The notes beneath the pieces were generated by a model. It worked only from the letters and a program-made list of their open reading frames with translations. It did no database searches and had not been told where the DNA came from. Of a stretch of 64,000 bases of DNA, positions 35,346 through 43,735 are shown one piece after another (position 1 is the stretch's first letter; each line of letters opens with the position of its first letter). The stretch is from Arthrobacter sp. H16F315 (GTDB lineage: Bacteria > Actinomycetota > Actinomycetes > Actinomycetales > Micrococcaceae): positions 2,914,001 to 2,978,000 of the forward strand of contig NZ_JAMXSS010000002.1 of assembly GCF_024124825.1 (NCBI RefSeq). The letters run 5' to 3'. The translations under genes were made by a program, and so were the position numbers.

Positions 35346-36186
35346 GCACCCGGTGGCACGGGCCATCGTCCGCGCCGCACGGGAGCAGAACCTGACGATT
35401 CCAGCGGCGTCCGGATTTTCGTCCATGACCGGCCGCGGTGTCCGCGCCACGGTCGACGGCAGGACCATCCACGTCGGCGGCCCGGCACTGCTCCGTGACC
35501 TCGAAGCCAACGAACCGAAATCATTGGCCGCCGCCACCGGGGCGTGGATGGACCGAGGCGCAGCCGTCCTGCACATCATTGACGGGCAAAGGATCCTCGG
35601 GGCCGTGAGCCTCGAGGACGCCGTCCGCTCCGAATCCCGCCAGGCCGTCAAAGCCCTGCAGGACCGCGGCATCAAGGTCGCTATGATCACCGGCGACGCC
35701 CAACAGGTCGCATCCGCCGTCGCCGAAGAACTCAATATCGACGAGGTGTTCGCCGAAGTCCTCCCGGCAGACAAAGACAAGAAAGTCGCCGAACTGCAGG
35801 CCCGCGGACTCAAAGTCGCCATGGTCGGCGACGGCGTCAACGACTCCCCCGCGCTGGCCCGGGCCGAAGTGGGCATCGCAATCGGCACCGGCACCGACGT
35901 CGCGATGGAATCCGCCGGTGTGGTCCTAGCCGGCAACGACCCCCGCGCCGTCCTGTCCATGCTGGACCTCTCACGGGCAAGCTACCGGAAAATGTGGCAG
36001 AACCTCATCTGGGCCACCGGCTACAACATCATCTCCGTCCCGCTCGCCGCCGGCGTACTCGCCTTCGCCGGAGTCGTCCTCTCCCCTGCCACGGGAGCCG
36101 TGCTGATGTCCATCTCCACGGTGGTCGTCGCCTTGAACGCGCAGCTGCTGCGCCGGCTAAAACTCAACCCCGCCCAGATCCGTTGA
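35065..36186 (+). CDS. CopB-like P1B heavy-metal ATPase, piece 2: metal-site and catalytic half
   Basis: This continues the ATPase at 34056. It carries the transmembrane metal site CPH (VIACPHALGLAIPLV), which marks the CopB/P1B-3 type rather than the CPC of CopA. It also has the phosphorylation motif DKTGTLT, the nucleotide-binding HP motif (DSEHPVARAI) and the hinge GDGVNDSPALARA, and ends with two transmembrane helices. The Met at 35065 is inside the membrane region and not a real start. The upstream CsoR operator indicates copper induction. Confidence 0.85.
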   Translation: MTRTVTVLVIACPHALGLAIPLVIAISTEQAARAGVLIKNRMALERMRTIDVVLFDKTGTLTKGEPALKDVATAQGVDRNDLLALAAAVEADSEHPVARAIVRAAREQNLTIPAASGFSSMTGRGVRATVDGRTIHVGGPALLRDLEANEPKSLAAATGAWMDRGAAVLHIIDGQRILGAVSLEDAVRSESRQAVKALQDRGIKVAMITGDAQQVASAVAEELNIDEVFAEVLPADKDKKVAELQARGLKVAMVGDGVNDSPALARAEVGIAIGTGTDVAMESAGVVLAGNDPRAVLSMLDLSRASYRKMWQNLIWATGYNIISVPLAAGVLAFAGVVLSPATGAVLMSISTVVVALNAQLLRRLKLNPAQIR

Positions 36187-36440
36187 CCCCGGCAGCGGCC
36201 AGTGTGCACTGGAGCACATCCGGTCCGTCAGATAAGCACAAGGGTGCATCGGCCATGGGTGTGGAACAAGCGCGCTGACTACACCCGTTACCTTGTGGAC
36301 CCGGCACGGCCAAGAGAACCAGCAGTACGGCATAGATCAGGACGACACCAGCTGCGGCCGCGACCGCCGCATCCCAAAGTTCATGCCCTGACTTCGTCCG
36401 GGGTTTGCCGCACTTCGCGTCTGGCCCGCAGCTCAGTCAT
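36165..36440 (-). CDS. Possible small single-span membrane protein coupled to the ArsR gene (frameshifted)
   Basis: Just after the ArsR gene, ATG 36440 overlaps its stop (ATGACTGA). The reading MTELRARREVRQTPDEVR shifts frame at a GGG run. With one G fewer it continues HELWDAAVAAAAGVVLIYAV, LLVLLAVPG and a tail with four Cys (GNGCSQRAC, APLCL, LQCTL), ending at 36165 inside the ATPase end on the other strand. It shows one clear transmembrane helix and good codon use. The family is not recognised. It could be a metal-related membrane protein; real existence is uncertain. Confidence 0.35.
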
Positions 36441-36792
36441 GGACGGATTCACCGGTGACTTTGTGGTCGGCGTGGTTCAGGCCTTCCATCACGAGACGGG
36501 CCAGGTGTCCGCCGGCGATGCTGTAGATAATGTGGCGGCTGTCCTTGCGGGTGGTGACCAGACCGCTGAAGCGCAGTTTGGCCAGGTGCTGGCTCACCGA
36601 GGTCCGGGACGCCCCGGTGCGTTCCACCAGGAAGCTGACGTCCGAGGGTTCCTGGGCCAGGAGCCAAAGAATATGCAGCCGGGTGGGGTCAGAGAGCATC
36701 CGAAAGGTAGCGGTGGCCGCGTCCAGGCGGAGAGCGTCGGGGGCGTCCGGGTGTTGGAGGCTGGCGGCGGGGGCGCCTGTAATGTTGTCCAC
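36433..36792 (-). CDS. ArsR/SmtB-family metal sensor repressor, NmtR-like
   Basis: A 119-residue winged-helix repressor: FRMLSDPTRLHILWLLAQ, the recognition helix RTGASRTSVSQHLAKLRFSG and the wing VTTRKDSRHIIYS. The last helix carries HLARLVMEGLNHADH, a His-x10-His-x2-His pattern that matches the alpha-5 nickel/cobalt site of NmtR-type sensors, although the Asp that normally precedes the first His is Gly. No Cys is present, which argues against an arsenic or cadmium sensor. It lies 4 bases after the MFS gene and is co-transcribed with it. Confidence 0.82.
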   Translation of the reverse strand: MDNITGAPAASLQHPDAPDALRLDAATATFRMLSDPTRLHILWLLAQEPSDVSFLVERTGASRTSVSQHLAKLRFSGLVTTRKDSRHIIYSIAGGHLARLVMEGLNHADHKVTGESVHD

Positions 36793-36796
36793 CGGC

Positions 36797-38026
36797 TCAG
36801 CCTTTCGTCGTCTCCGGCACTGGACCGGTCCTGAACGCCGCGGGCCAGAACTTGAAGGCCGCTGCCGTGCTTATGGCAGCCACCGCTGCCAGTACGGCGG
36901 CGGCCGCTGGCTGTCCCGCGACGGCGCCGACCCAGCCGGCCACGGGGTAGGTGATGATAAAGCAGGCATGGGAGAGGGAGAACTGGGCCGTGAAGATATA
37001 CGACCGGGTTCTGTCCGTCGCGGCGCGGCGCAGCAGACGGGCAGAGGGTGTGTTGATCATCGAGGTCCCGGCGCCGAGCAGGGCCCACAGTCCCAGCAAG
37101 ACCGGCCACGTTCCCGGTACGGCCAGCAGCGCGAACGCCCCGGCGAGTCCGAACGAGACCAGCACCGCTCCGGCCCGCATAAAGGCCCGGTCCGGTAACC
37201 TGTCCAGGATCGCCGGTGCCGTCAGCGCCACGGCCATGGAACCGGCGCCGTAGCAGGCAAGGGCGATGGCGACGTCGGTGTTGGAGCCGCCGAACAGGTC
37301 CCGGGCGTAGACGACGGTGTTCACCAGCACCAGGGCGGTCGCGGCCGCGACGGCCAGGTTCAGCGCCATCAGTCCCCGCAGCTCCGGAGTCTTCGCAAAG
37401 ATCCGGGCGCCAAGGGTGGTCCGGTGCCAGAGGGTTCCTTCCTGCCGCACCGCCGGTGCGACCGGAAGGCGCGTCGTGACCACCAGGGCCGCCGAGAACA
37501 AGAACCCGGCCACGGTCCCCAGGAAGAGCTCATGAAAAGAGACCACTGTCAGCAGGGCCGCCGCAAGCGCCGGGCTGAGCAGGGACTCCAGGTCATAGGC
37601 AAGCCTGGAAAGCGAGAGCGCCCGGGTGTAGTGGCGTTCCTCGGGAAGTACCACCGGGATCAGCGACTGGAACGCCGGGGTGAACGTTGCCGAGGCGCTC
37701 TGCAGCACAAAGACCAAGACGTAGATCTGCCATGCCTGGTCCACCATCGGCAGCATCAGGGCAATGCCTGCCCGGATCAGGTCCGCGCCGACGAGCACCG
37801 CTTTTTTAGGCAGTCGCTCGACCAACGCCGCCATCACCGGGGCCACGAAAACATAGGCGAGCATCTTGATGGTCAGCGCAGTACCCAGCACCGCCCCGGC
37901 CTGGCCGCCGGCGAGGTCAAACGCCAGCAGACCCAGCGCCACGGTCAACAGGCCCGTGCCCAGCAGGGCGACGATCTGGGCCGAAAAGAGCTTCCGATAG
38001 GCCGGAACGGCCAAGACTTGAAGCAA
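36797..38026 (-). CDS. MFS transporter, probable metal or drug exporter
   Basis: A 409-residue major facilitator protein with 12 predicted membrane segments in two halves. The N-terminus MLQVLAVPAYRKLFSAQIVALLGTG and the loop RLPKKAVLVGADLIRAG are typical of the efflux MFS_1 group. It starts at TTG 38026 behind GAGGAG. It forms an operon with the NmtR-like repressor and is divergent from the CmtR-like repressor gene, so a divalent-metal export role (nickel, cobalt or cadmium) is the contextual inference; drug efflux remains possible. Confidence 0.82.
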   Translation of the reverse strand: MLQVLAVPAYRKLFSAQIVALLGTGLLTVALGLLAFDLAGGQAGAVLGTALTIKMLAYVFVAPVMAALVERLPKKAVLVGADLIRAGIALMLPMVDQAWQIYVLVFVLQSASATFTPAFQSLIPVVLPEERHYTRALSLSRLAYDLESLLSPALAAALLTVVSFHELFLGTVAGFLFSAALVVTTRLPVAPAVRQEGTLWHRTTLGARIFAKTPELRGLMALNLAVAAATALVLVNTVVYARDLFGGSNTDVAIALACYGAGSMAVALTAPAILDRLPDRAFMRAGAVLVSFGLAGAFALLAVPGTWPVLLGLWALLGAGTSMINTPSARLLRRAATDRTRSYIFTAQFSLSHACFIITYPVAGWVGAVAGQPAAAAVLAAVAAISTAAAFKFWPAAFRTGPVPETTKG

Positions 38027-38069
38027 CGCGGCTCCTCACGGTAATGGCGAACAATCAACAAGTGCTTAC

Positions 38070-38122
38070 ATGTGCACATATTAGCCTAGCCCAACAGAAC
38101 AATACAGAATTGTATGAATACA
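38070..38122. promoter_or_regulatory. Divergent ArsR-type operator region
   Basis: This AT-rich spacer between the MFS and CmtR-like genes holds the palindrome ATGTGCACAT (38070-38079) and a run of half-sites ATACA-GAAT-TGTAT-GA-ATACA (38102-38122). Inverted repeats of this kind are typical of ArsR/SmtB operators. Which of the two repressors binds which element cannot be told from sequence. Confidence 0.55.
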
Positions 38123-38144
38123 TCCCCGCGTGTACTTTAGAGTT

Positions 38145-38471
38145 ATGGAATCCCTTACCCGCGCTCCAGTGCTGGCACGGTTCGGCTACGCTGTCTCCGA
38201 CCCGACCCGGGCCCGGATCCTGCTGGCGCTGGCCGAGGCGCCAGCCTATCCCTCCGACCTGGCCGATTCCCTCGGCGTCTCACGGCAGAGCATGTCGAAC
38301 CATCTGACGTGCCTGCGCGGCTGCGGACTGGTGGTGGCCGTCCCCGACGGCCGCCGGAGCCGGTACGAGCTCGCCGACGAGAAGTTGGGCCACGCCATCG
38401 GCGACCTGCTCGGCGTCGTCCTGGCCGTGGACCCGGCCTGCTGCGCCCCCGACGGGACGTGCCTGGCATGA
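38145..38471 (+). CDS. cmtR: ArsR-family cadmium/lead sensor, CmtR-like
   Basis: A 108-residue repressor. The metal site of CmtR is preserved: LTCLRGCGL in the recognition helix (two Cys spaced by three) and a Cys-rich tail (ACCAPDGTC) that supplies the third thiolate. The helix-turn-helix reads DLADSLGVSRQSMSNHLTCL. ATG 38145 is preferred over the GTG at 38130 because the alignable family start is MESLTRAP. It is translationally coupled to the cation transporter (ATGA overlap), so cadmium or lead should induce that transporter. Confidence 0.88.
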   Translation: MESLTRAPVLARFGYAVSDPTRARILLALAEAPAYPSDLADSLGVSRQSMSNHLTCLRGCGLVVAVPDGRRSRYELADEKLGHAIGDLLGVVLAVDPACCAPDGTCLA

Positions 38472-39187
38472 CGGCCCTCTCGCTGGGACCGAACCCCGTC
38501 CGCCGGGCAGTGCTAAGCCGGCGCATCCGGCTGTTCGCTGCCGCCACCATCAGCTACAACGTCATCGAAGCGGTCATCGCCCTCTGGGCCGGCGGCGTCG
38601 CGGAGTCCTCGGCCCTGATCGGCTTCGGCCTGGATTCCGTAATCGAAGTGGCATCCGCCGTCGCCCTGTCCTGGCAGTTTGCCGCCCGGGATCCGGAACG
38701 GCGGGAGCACCTGACCTTGCGGCTCATCGCGATCTCCTTTTTCGCCCTCGCAGCCTTCGTCACCGTCGATTCTGTCAGCTCGCTGGCCGGCGGCGGCGAA
38801 GCGCGGCACTCCACGCCCGGCATCATCATCGCCGCCCTCAGCCTGGCCATCATGCCAATGTTGTCCTGGCTGCAGCGCCGCGCCGGACGGGAACTCGGCT
38901 CCCGGTCTGCGGTGGCGGACTCCAAACAAACCCTCCTGTGCACCTACCTCTCTGCCGTCCTGCTGCTCGGGCTGGTGTTGAACAGCACCCTGGGCTGGTG
39001 GTGGGCCGACGCCGGCGCCGCACTTCTGATCGCCGTGATCGCCGTCCGCGAAGGCCTCAACGCCTGGCGGGGCGACGTCTGCTGCACCGTGCCCGGCGGC
39101 ACGGCTGATCTATCGGCGGTGGCGGCAAAGACCACCGGGGTGGACGAATCGTGCGCCTGCTGCGGTGGCTGTGATTCCTCGCCCTGA
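38468..39187 (+). CDS. Cation diffusion facilitator-like transporter
   Basis: A 239-residue membrane protein with five to six transmembrane segments and the CDF metal-site motif ALIGFGLDSVIEVASA in the second helix; a second Asp appears in KQTLLCTY/WWADAGAALL. It lacks the usual cytoplasmic domain and instead ends in a Cys cluster (ESCACCGGCD), a likely soft-metal binding tail. The overlap with cmtR (ATGA at 38468) and the Cys tail support Cd/Zn/Pb export. Confidence 0.83.
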   Translation: MTALSLGPNPVRRAVLSRRIRLFAAATISYNVIEAVIALWAGGVAESSALIGFGLDSVIEVASAVALSWQFAARDPERREHLTLRLIAISFFALAAFVTVDSVSSLAGGGEARHSTPGIIIAALSLAIMPMLSWLQRRAGRELGSRSAVADSKQTLLCTYLSAVLLLGLVLNSTLGWWWADAGAALLIAVIAVREGLNAWRGDVCCTVPGGTADLSAVAAKTTGVDESCACCGGCDSSP

Positions 39188-39267
39188 TCGACGGCTGTGG
39201 CCCCGGGTCCGGGTTTGGGCTCCACCCCGTCCGGCAGGTCGAGCCGGAATTACCGTTTATTCCACAG

Positions 39268-40569
39268 TCACCGGGCGCGGGCTGCCGGAGCCAGGAAACC
39301 CTCCAAATGCACGAGCGGTGACACGTCGGGGGACGGCCTCGAGAAAAGGTAACCCTGCCCGAATCGGCAACCCATCTTCAGCAGTAGGTCCAGTTGCCCG
39401 GTCGTTTCGATGCCCTCGGCGACGACCTCCAGCTTCAACGAATCCGCCAACCGAATGACGCCTTCCACAACCGCCCGGTCGTGTGCGGACGTTTCGATAT
39501 CGCGCACGAACGTTATGTCCACCTTCAGCAGGTCGATGTCGAAGGCCCGAAGGTGGGAGAGGGATGAATAGCCCGTGCCGAAGTCGTCGATGGCAAGTCG
39601 CACACCGATGTCGCGGAGTTCGTGGAACATCTTGGCCGCGGAGCCGATCGCTTCGATCATCGCACTCTCGGTGAGCTCCAGCCAGAGTCGTTCCGGCGGC
39701 AACCCGGAGATGCTGAGAGCCTGCTTGACCACGGCGCCGAAGTCGTCCCGCGCGAACTGACGTGGAGACACGTTGACGCTGACGGCCATGGCGCCGTCCA
39801 GCGCCGCGGCGGCCCGGCACGCCTGGTTCAGGACCGTGCTTCCGATCTGCTTGATCAGGCCTGTCTCTTCGGCGATAGCGATGAAGTCACCCGGCAGCAC
39901 GAGCCCGCGCTCGGGTCGGCGCCAGCGAGCCAGTGCTTCGGTGGCCACGACCGTTTGGTTCCGCAGATCCACTATCGGCTGGTACCAGGTCTCGATCTGG
40001 CCCAGGTCCACCGCGCTGCGCAGGGACATTTGGGTGTCCAGCGTTTGTGCGACCCGGCCGCGCAGCTCGTTGTCGAAAACTTCGTATCGCGCGCGCCCGT
40101 GGTCCTTCGCCAAGTACATGGCCTGGTCCGCGTTACGCAGAAGCGATTCAGGGTCATCGTCGCCGACGCCGAAAGCGATGCCGATGCTGGCATCCACGGA
40201 TGCGATGTGCTCGCCGATCAGGATCGGCAGGGCGATGGATTTCTGGAGCTCATCCGCGAGCCGGGCGACGTCTTGCCGGCTGTCGACATCTGGGCAGACG
40301 ACGACGAATTCGTCGCCGCCGAGGCGAGCCACCGTGTCCGACGCCCGAGTGCCGCGGCGCAGCCTGTCGGCGACTTCGGTCAGGACCAAGTCGCCGGCGT
40401 GGTGCCCGAGGCTGTCATTAACGACCTTGAACCGGTCCAGGTCGATAAACAACACGGCCACACCCTTGCCGTGGCGTCCCGCCTGGAGAAATGCCTGGGC
40501 AAGCCGGTCCAGCAGCAGCAGCCGGTTGGGCAGGTTCGTGAGCGGATCGTGAAAAGCGAGGTGCTCCAC
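39268..40569 (-). CDS. PAS-GGDEF-EAL protein, piece 2: diguanylate cyclase and phosphodiesterase domains
   Basis: C-terminal part of a bifunctional c-di-GMP enzyme. The GGDEF domain begins at EHLAFHDPLTNLPNRLLLLD and has an intact active motif RLGGDEFVVV. The EAL domain shows TEALARWRRPERGLVLPGDF and later DDFGTGYSSLSHLRAFDIDL and VVAEGIET, so both activities may be present. It is the continuation of the membrane/PAS part at 40380-42161. Frames join at the CCCCC run 40622-40626; one more base restores KHVGGLLYQLEDITARRLAE. Its own ATG at 40569 lies inside the domain and is not a real start. Confidence 0.85.
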   Translation of the reverse strand: MEHLAFHDPLTNLPNRLLLLDRLAQAFLQAGRHGKGVAVLFIDLDRFKVVNDSLGHHAGDLVLTEVADRLRRGTRASDTVARLGGDEFVVVCPDVDSRQDVARLADELQKSIALPILIGEHIASVDASIGIAFGVGDDDPESLLRNADQAMYLAKDHGRARYEVFDNELRGRVAQTLDTQMSLRSAVDLGQIETWYQPIVDLRNQTVVATEALARWRRPERGLVLPGDFIAIAEETGLIKQIGSTVLNQACRAAAALDGAMAVSVNVSPRQFARDDFGAVVKQALSISGLPPERLWLELTESAMIEAIGSAAKMFHELRDIGVRLAIDDFGTGYSSLSHLRAFDIDLLKVDITFVRDIETSAHDRAVVEGVIRLADSLKLEVVAEGIETTGQLDLLLKMGCRFGQGYLFSRPSPDVSPLVHLEGFLAPAARAR

Positions 40570-42161
40570 ACGGGCCTCTGCCAGCCGGCGGGCAGTGATG
40601 TCCTCCAGCTGGTACAGGAGACCCCCACGTGTTTGCCTTCGTGGATTTCAGCGACACTGACCTTCACCCACGTCTCCTCGGCATCGCTGCGCCGCATCCG
40701 TCGATCCATACGCTGCCGGGAGCCCTCCAGCAGCCCGGCCGGCAGGGCATCCTGGCCGACTGTTTCGAGCGGCATAAAAACCGCCTCAATGGACTCATCC
40801 AGCACACCTGTCGACCGGCCGGTCAGATCGAAGAGGCGCCGATTGGCCTCCAGCACCCGGCCATCGAGCGACACGATGGCGGTTCCGAGCGGGGACCAGG
40901 CAAAGGCCGCCTCGAACCGTGCCCGGGCGGCCGTCGCCGACTCCTCCGCGGCCCGCAGGGCAGTCACGTCCGTGATGCTGGCCAGGTGTCCGGTCACGGT
41001 TCCCTCATCGCGGATCGGCGTGGTGGTGACCTGCACCGAGTTGACCTGCCCGTCCGGCATGCGAAAACGAATCGTGCTCGAATAGGAGGTGCCGGCGGAG
41101 ACGCATTCTCCCCATGCGGCCAGTACCCGTTCGACGTCGTCGGGGTGCAGCGCGGAGGACCAGCCGCTGCCCAGGGACTGGACCAGGGTCAGCCCGCTCA
41201 TATTGAGCCACTGGTCGTTAGCGGAGAGAAGCCCTCCCCCGGCGTCGAGCTGCACGATGCCGACCGGTGCAAGCCGGACGAGCGCCTGGAGCGCGTCCGC
41301 TGTCTCTGCCAGTTCCCCGGTCCGAGCCACAACCATGGTCTCGAGCATGTGGTTTGTCTCGGCAAGCCTCCTCAGCGCGGCCTCACGTTGCCCATCGAGT
41401 TCGCGAAGCCTTAGAGCCGCCAGCCAGGTGAACGCGCAGCCGAGGAACGTCATGCTCAAGACGAGCATCGCGACGGCGAACGGGGTGTCGAACCAGCCCA
41501 TACGCTGCGCCGTCAGGCACATCCAGCCGAGGGCGAACGGACCACCGATGAAGAACGGTATCGCCGGGCGAAGCAGCTTTCCTGCGCTGCCTGCGTCCCG
41601 CGACAGTCCGGCCAAACCAGTGGAAGGGTGCTGAAGCAGTATCGCCGCCGACAGCACTGCAATCCCGAGGGCCGTGGGCAGGGCCATGCTGGTGTACCCA
41701 GCAACTGTGTAAAGAGAGGAAACGCCATAGATATAGCCGAGGATCGCGATATGACTGATGCCCATGGCTGCGAGGGCCAGCGCGCTTCGGACAAGTCTGC
41801 CGGAAAGGACGGAGCCGCCCAACACCAACAGTGAGAAGGCCGTGGACGGCGCCATCCGCGGCAGGCTCCCGCGCCACTCGATTCCCGGCAGCAAGGTATC
41901 GATGCCAAGCGAGGTTCCCAGTATGTTTTCGACAAATGACAGGCCGCCGATGACGAATATAGCCGAACCGAGGACTGCGGTGAGACGCCGATGGTCAACT
42001 GCGATCAGCGAAATCGAGAGGAGCACTATTCCCAGCGCCGCCGTCGGCTTCATCGAGAGTAGCCCGCTCGCCAGCAGTGCACCTCCGGTGTACCAGCCGA
42101 ACAGGACGGCGAGCCCTACTGCGCCGACCAGGGCTGCTCCGGTACGCCCAACCAGCTGCAT
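40380..42161 (-). CDS. PAS-GGDEF-EAL protein, piece 1: membrane sensor and PAS domains
   Basis: N-terminal part of the same protein. Seven to eight transmembrane helices (residues 1-250; VGAVGLAVLFGWYTGGALLA and others) form a sensory membrane region. A short coiled coil follows (LRELDGQREAALRRLAETN), then two PAS domains (LVRLAPVGIVQLDAGG...; AFAWSPLGTAIVSLDGRVLEANRRL) with a PAC motif. Meaningful reading ends at about 40626 (EGKHVG); the rest of this frame is out of register. The repaired protein is about 960 aa. Confidence 0.82.
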   Translation of the reverse strand: MQLVGRTGAALVGAVGLAVLFGWYTGGALLASGLLSMKPTAALGIVLLSISLIAVDHRRLTAVLGSAIFVIGGLSFVENILGTSLGIDTLLPGIEWRGSLPRMAPSTAFSLLVLGGSVLSGRLVRSALALAAMGISHIAILGYIYGVSSLYTVAGYTSMALPTALGIAVLSAAILLQHPSTGLAGLSRDAGSAGKLLRPAIPFFIGGPFALGWMCLTAQRMGWFDTPFAVAMLVLSMTFLGCAFTWLAALRLRELDGQREAALRRLAETNHMLETMVVARTGELAETADALQALVRLAPVGIVQLDAGGGLLSANDQWLNMSGLTLVQSLGSGWSSALHPDDVERVLAAWGECVSAGTSYSSTIRFRMPDGQVNSVQVTTTPIRDEGTVTGHLASITDVTALRAAEESATAARARFEAAFAWSPLGTAIVSLDGRVLEANRRLFDLTGRSTGVLDESIEAVFMPLETVGQDALPAGLLEGSRQRMDRRMRRSDAEETWVKVSVAEIHEGKHVGVSCTSWRTSLPAGWQRPVWSTSLFTIRSRTCPTGCCCWTGLPRHFSRRDATARVWPCCLSTWTGSRSLMTASGTTPATWS

Positions 42162-42228
42162 GTCATTCCCTTGTTCCCGAAGGGGGCAGACGTGCCGACC
42201 AACGTAAGAAGACTACAGGCAGGGCGCA

Positions 42229-42372
42229 TTAGGGTTCGCGGAGCGTGATCAGCCGGGGCGCTGAGCGCACGGTGTACTTCCACTTGGTCTCGACCGGGCC
42301 ACGGATGTCGCCTTCCTGCGCCCCCGCCACGGATGGAGCCGTGAGCGCTGTGGCGGGGAAGCAGAAGAGCTA
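42229..42372 (-). pseudogene. C-terminal fragment of an unidentified protein
   Basis: On the minus strand a 47-codon open reading ends TALTAPSVAGAQEGDIRGPV, ETKWKYTVRSAPRLITLREP, stop at 42229. Its codons look coding, but it has no start and no family is recognised. It lies between the ferritin-like gene and the GGDEF-EAL gene. Confidence 0.3.
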
Positions 42373-42396
42373 GTGGCTTTTGCCAAGGGTGGAGTG

Positions 42397-43338
42397 TCAG
42401 GCGCTGGCTGCGCTCCGGTTGATCTCGCCGTTTACCCCCTTGGGGAAGAACCCGCCTTCTCTTTCGGCTTTGGCGGTGAGGTAGGCGATGTTCAGGACCT
42501 GCCCCGGGCTGCGGCTGAAAGCGATGCCGTTCGAGTCGGTCGGGACAAGGTTGGCGGTGTCTTTAGTGCCAATACCCTGATCGAGATCAGTTGATCCATC
42601 GAGGCTGTCCCGGGCGTCGGAGATTGCTTGGGCGGGTACCTGCAGATCACGAGCGTAGAGGGTGGTTCTGATGATTCCGGCGTGATAAGCCTCGACAGCG
42701 AGGATACCGGCGGCGGCTTCGATGTAGGTCTTGTTATCGATCAGCGGTGCCGCGCCCTTGTAGGCGGTGACGCCGACGTCTTCGAAAATGAACGCGCCCA
42801 GGAGGAAGCTTGTTTCGTCCGCAAAAGGGTTGAACCTCTGGCCTGCCTTGATCAGCCCCGCCGCCATGGCAGCGGCGGTGAAGCTGGCCTCCAGATCAAT
42901 TTGCGGCCGGGAAACTGCGGCTTTGCCGAGCGCGGTGCGGAGGAATTTGACGTGCGATTCTTCGTCCGCGGCGATTTCCTTGGCGTATTTTTCGATCAGG
43001 CTGCCGGCCTTGAAAGGTACCTTCGCCCCGCCGGTCACACCGCCCTTTCGTCCTTTGCCGTCCGTGAGTCCCTCACTCAGGCCCCGGCCTGTAACGGCCC
43101 GCAGGTAGAACTCCGCTTCGAGGTATTCCAGGTTGAGGGCGAAGTTTAGGATCGCCCCGTCGCTTGGCTTGTTGTCGGAATGCTCTGCGTCGCCGTCCGC
43201 ACGGGACGGTGAGGCGGCGATCAAAGCAGCTGCGCCGCCGATGCCTGCAATTCCGGCGGCGCGGAACAAAATGCGCCGGTCCATGGGGTTTTCCGCGCTG
43301 CGGCTCATAGCATCGGTGACGAATTTGCGATCGAACAT
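42397..43338 (-). CDS. Tat-exported ferritin-like domain protein
   Basis: A 313-residue extracytoplasmic protein. [19 protein letters not shown] is a Tat-like signal (RR followed by a hydrophobic core and ASPSRA). The mature part has the ferritin-like helical bundle: [20 protein letters not shown] and [18 protein letters not shown] give two E...ExxH-type metal motifs, and a third, [19 protein letters not shown], completes it. This group (desiccation-related/Ferritin_2) is common in actinobacteria and associated with stress; activity is not known. ATG 43338 follows AGGAG. Confidence 0.85.
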   Translation of the reverse strand: MFDRKFVTDAMSRSAENPMDRRILFRAAGIAGIGGAAALIAASPSRADGDAEHSDNKPSDGAILNFALNLEYLEAEFYLRAVTGRGLSEGLTDGKGRKGGVTGGAKVPFKAGSLIEKYAKEIAADEESHVKFLRTALGKAAVSRPQIDLEASFTAAAMAAGLIKAGQRFNPFADETSFLLGAFIFEDVGVTAYKGAAPLIDNKTYIEAAAGILAVEAYHAGIIRTTLYARDLQVPAQAISDARDSLDGSTDLDQGIGTKDTANLVPTDSNGIAFSRSPGQVLNIAYLTAKAEREGGFFPKGVNGEINRSAASA

Positions 43339-43735
43339 TGGTGTGCTCCTGTCATGAGTTCGATTTTGAGACCATGACAATCCGGAGAGTACTCCCGCCG
43401 GCCCCCGGCCGGATGACGCAGCGCAAAACCCCTGCGTGTGGGAGAACCCATGATGTTGACACTTACAGTTCGCAGTGATCCATGTCACGGATGGGTGGCC
43501 GGGGGGTGTTTTTCCCGCCACGGAGGTTTCCCGCGAACACCGGGAACGGTTGGCTTGGCCCCGGACCCCCGCGGTCCGCATTTTGCAGATCGACCGGAAG
43601 ACCGGACGGGCCGGAACCGCCGACCCGCTTTTGCCGGGCGCTGAGAACCCGGATGGTGGCATTACCCGCACAGTCGTAGGCTATTTTGGAGACCAGACAC
43701 TAGCGGCCTGGCCTCGGGCCCCGAAGGAGTATCGA

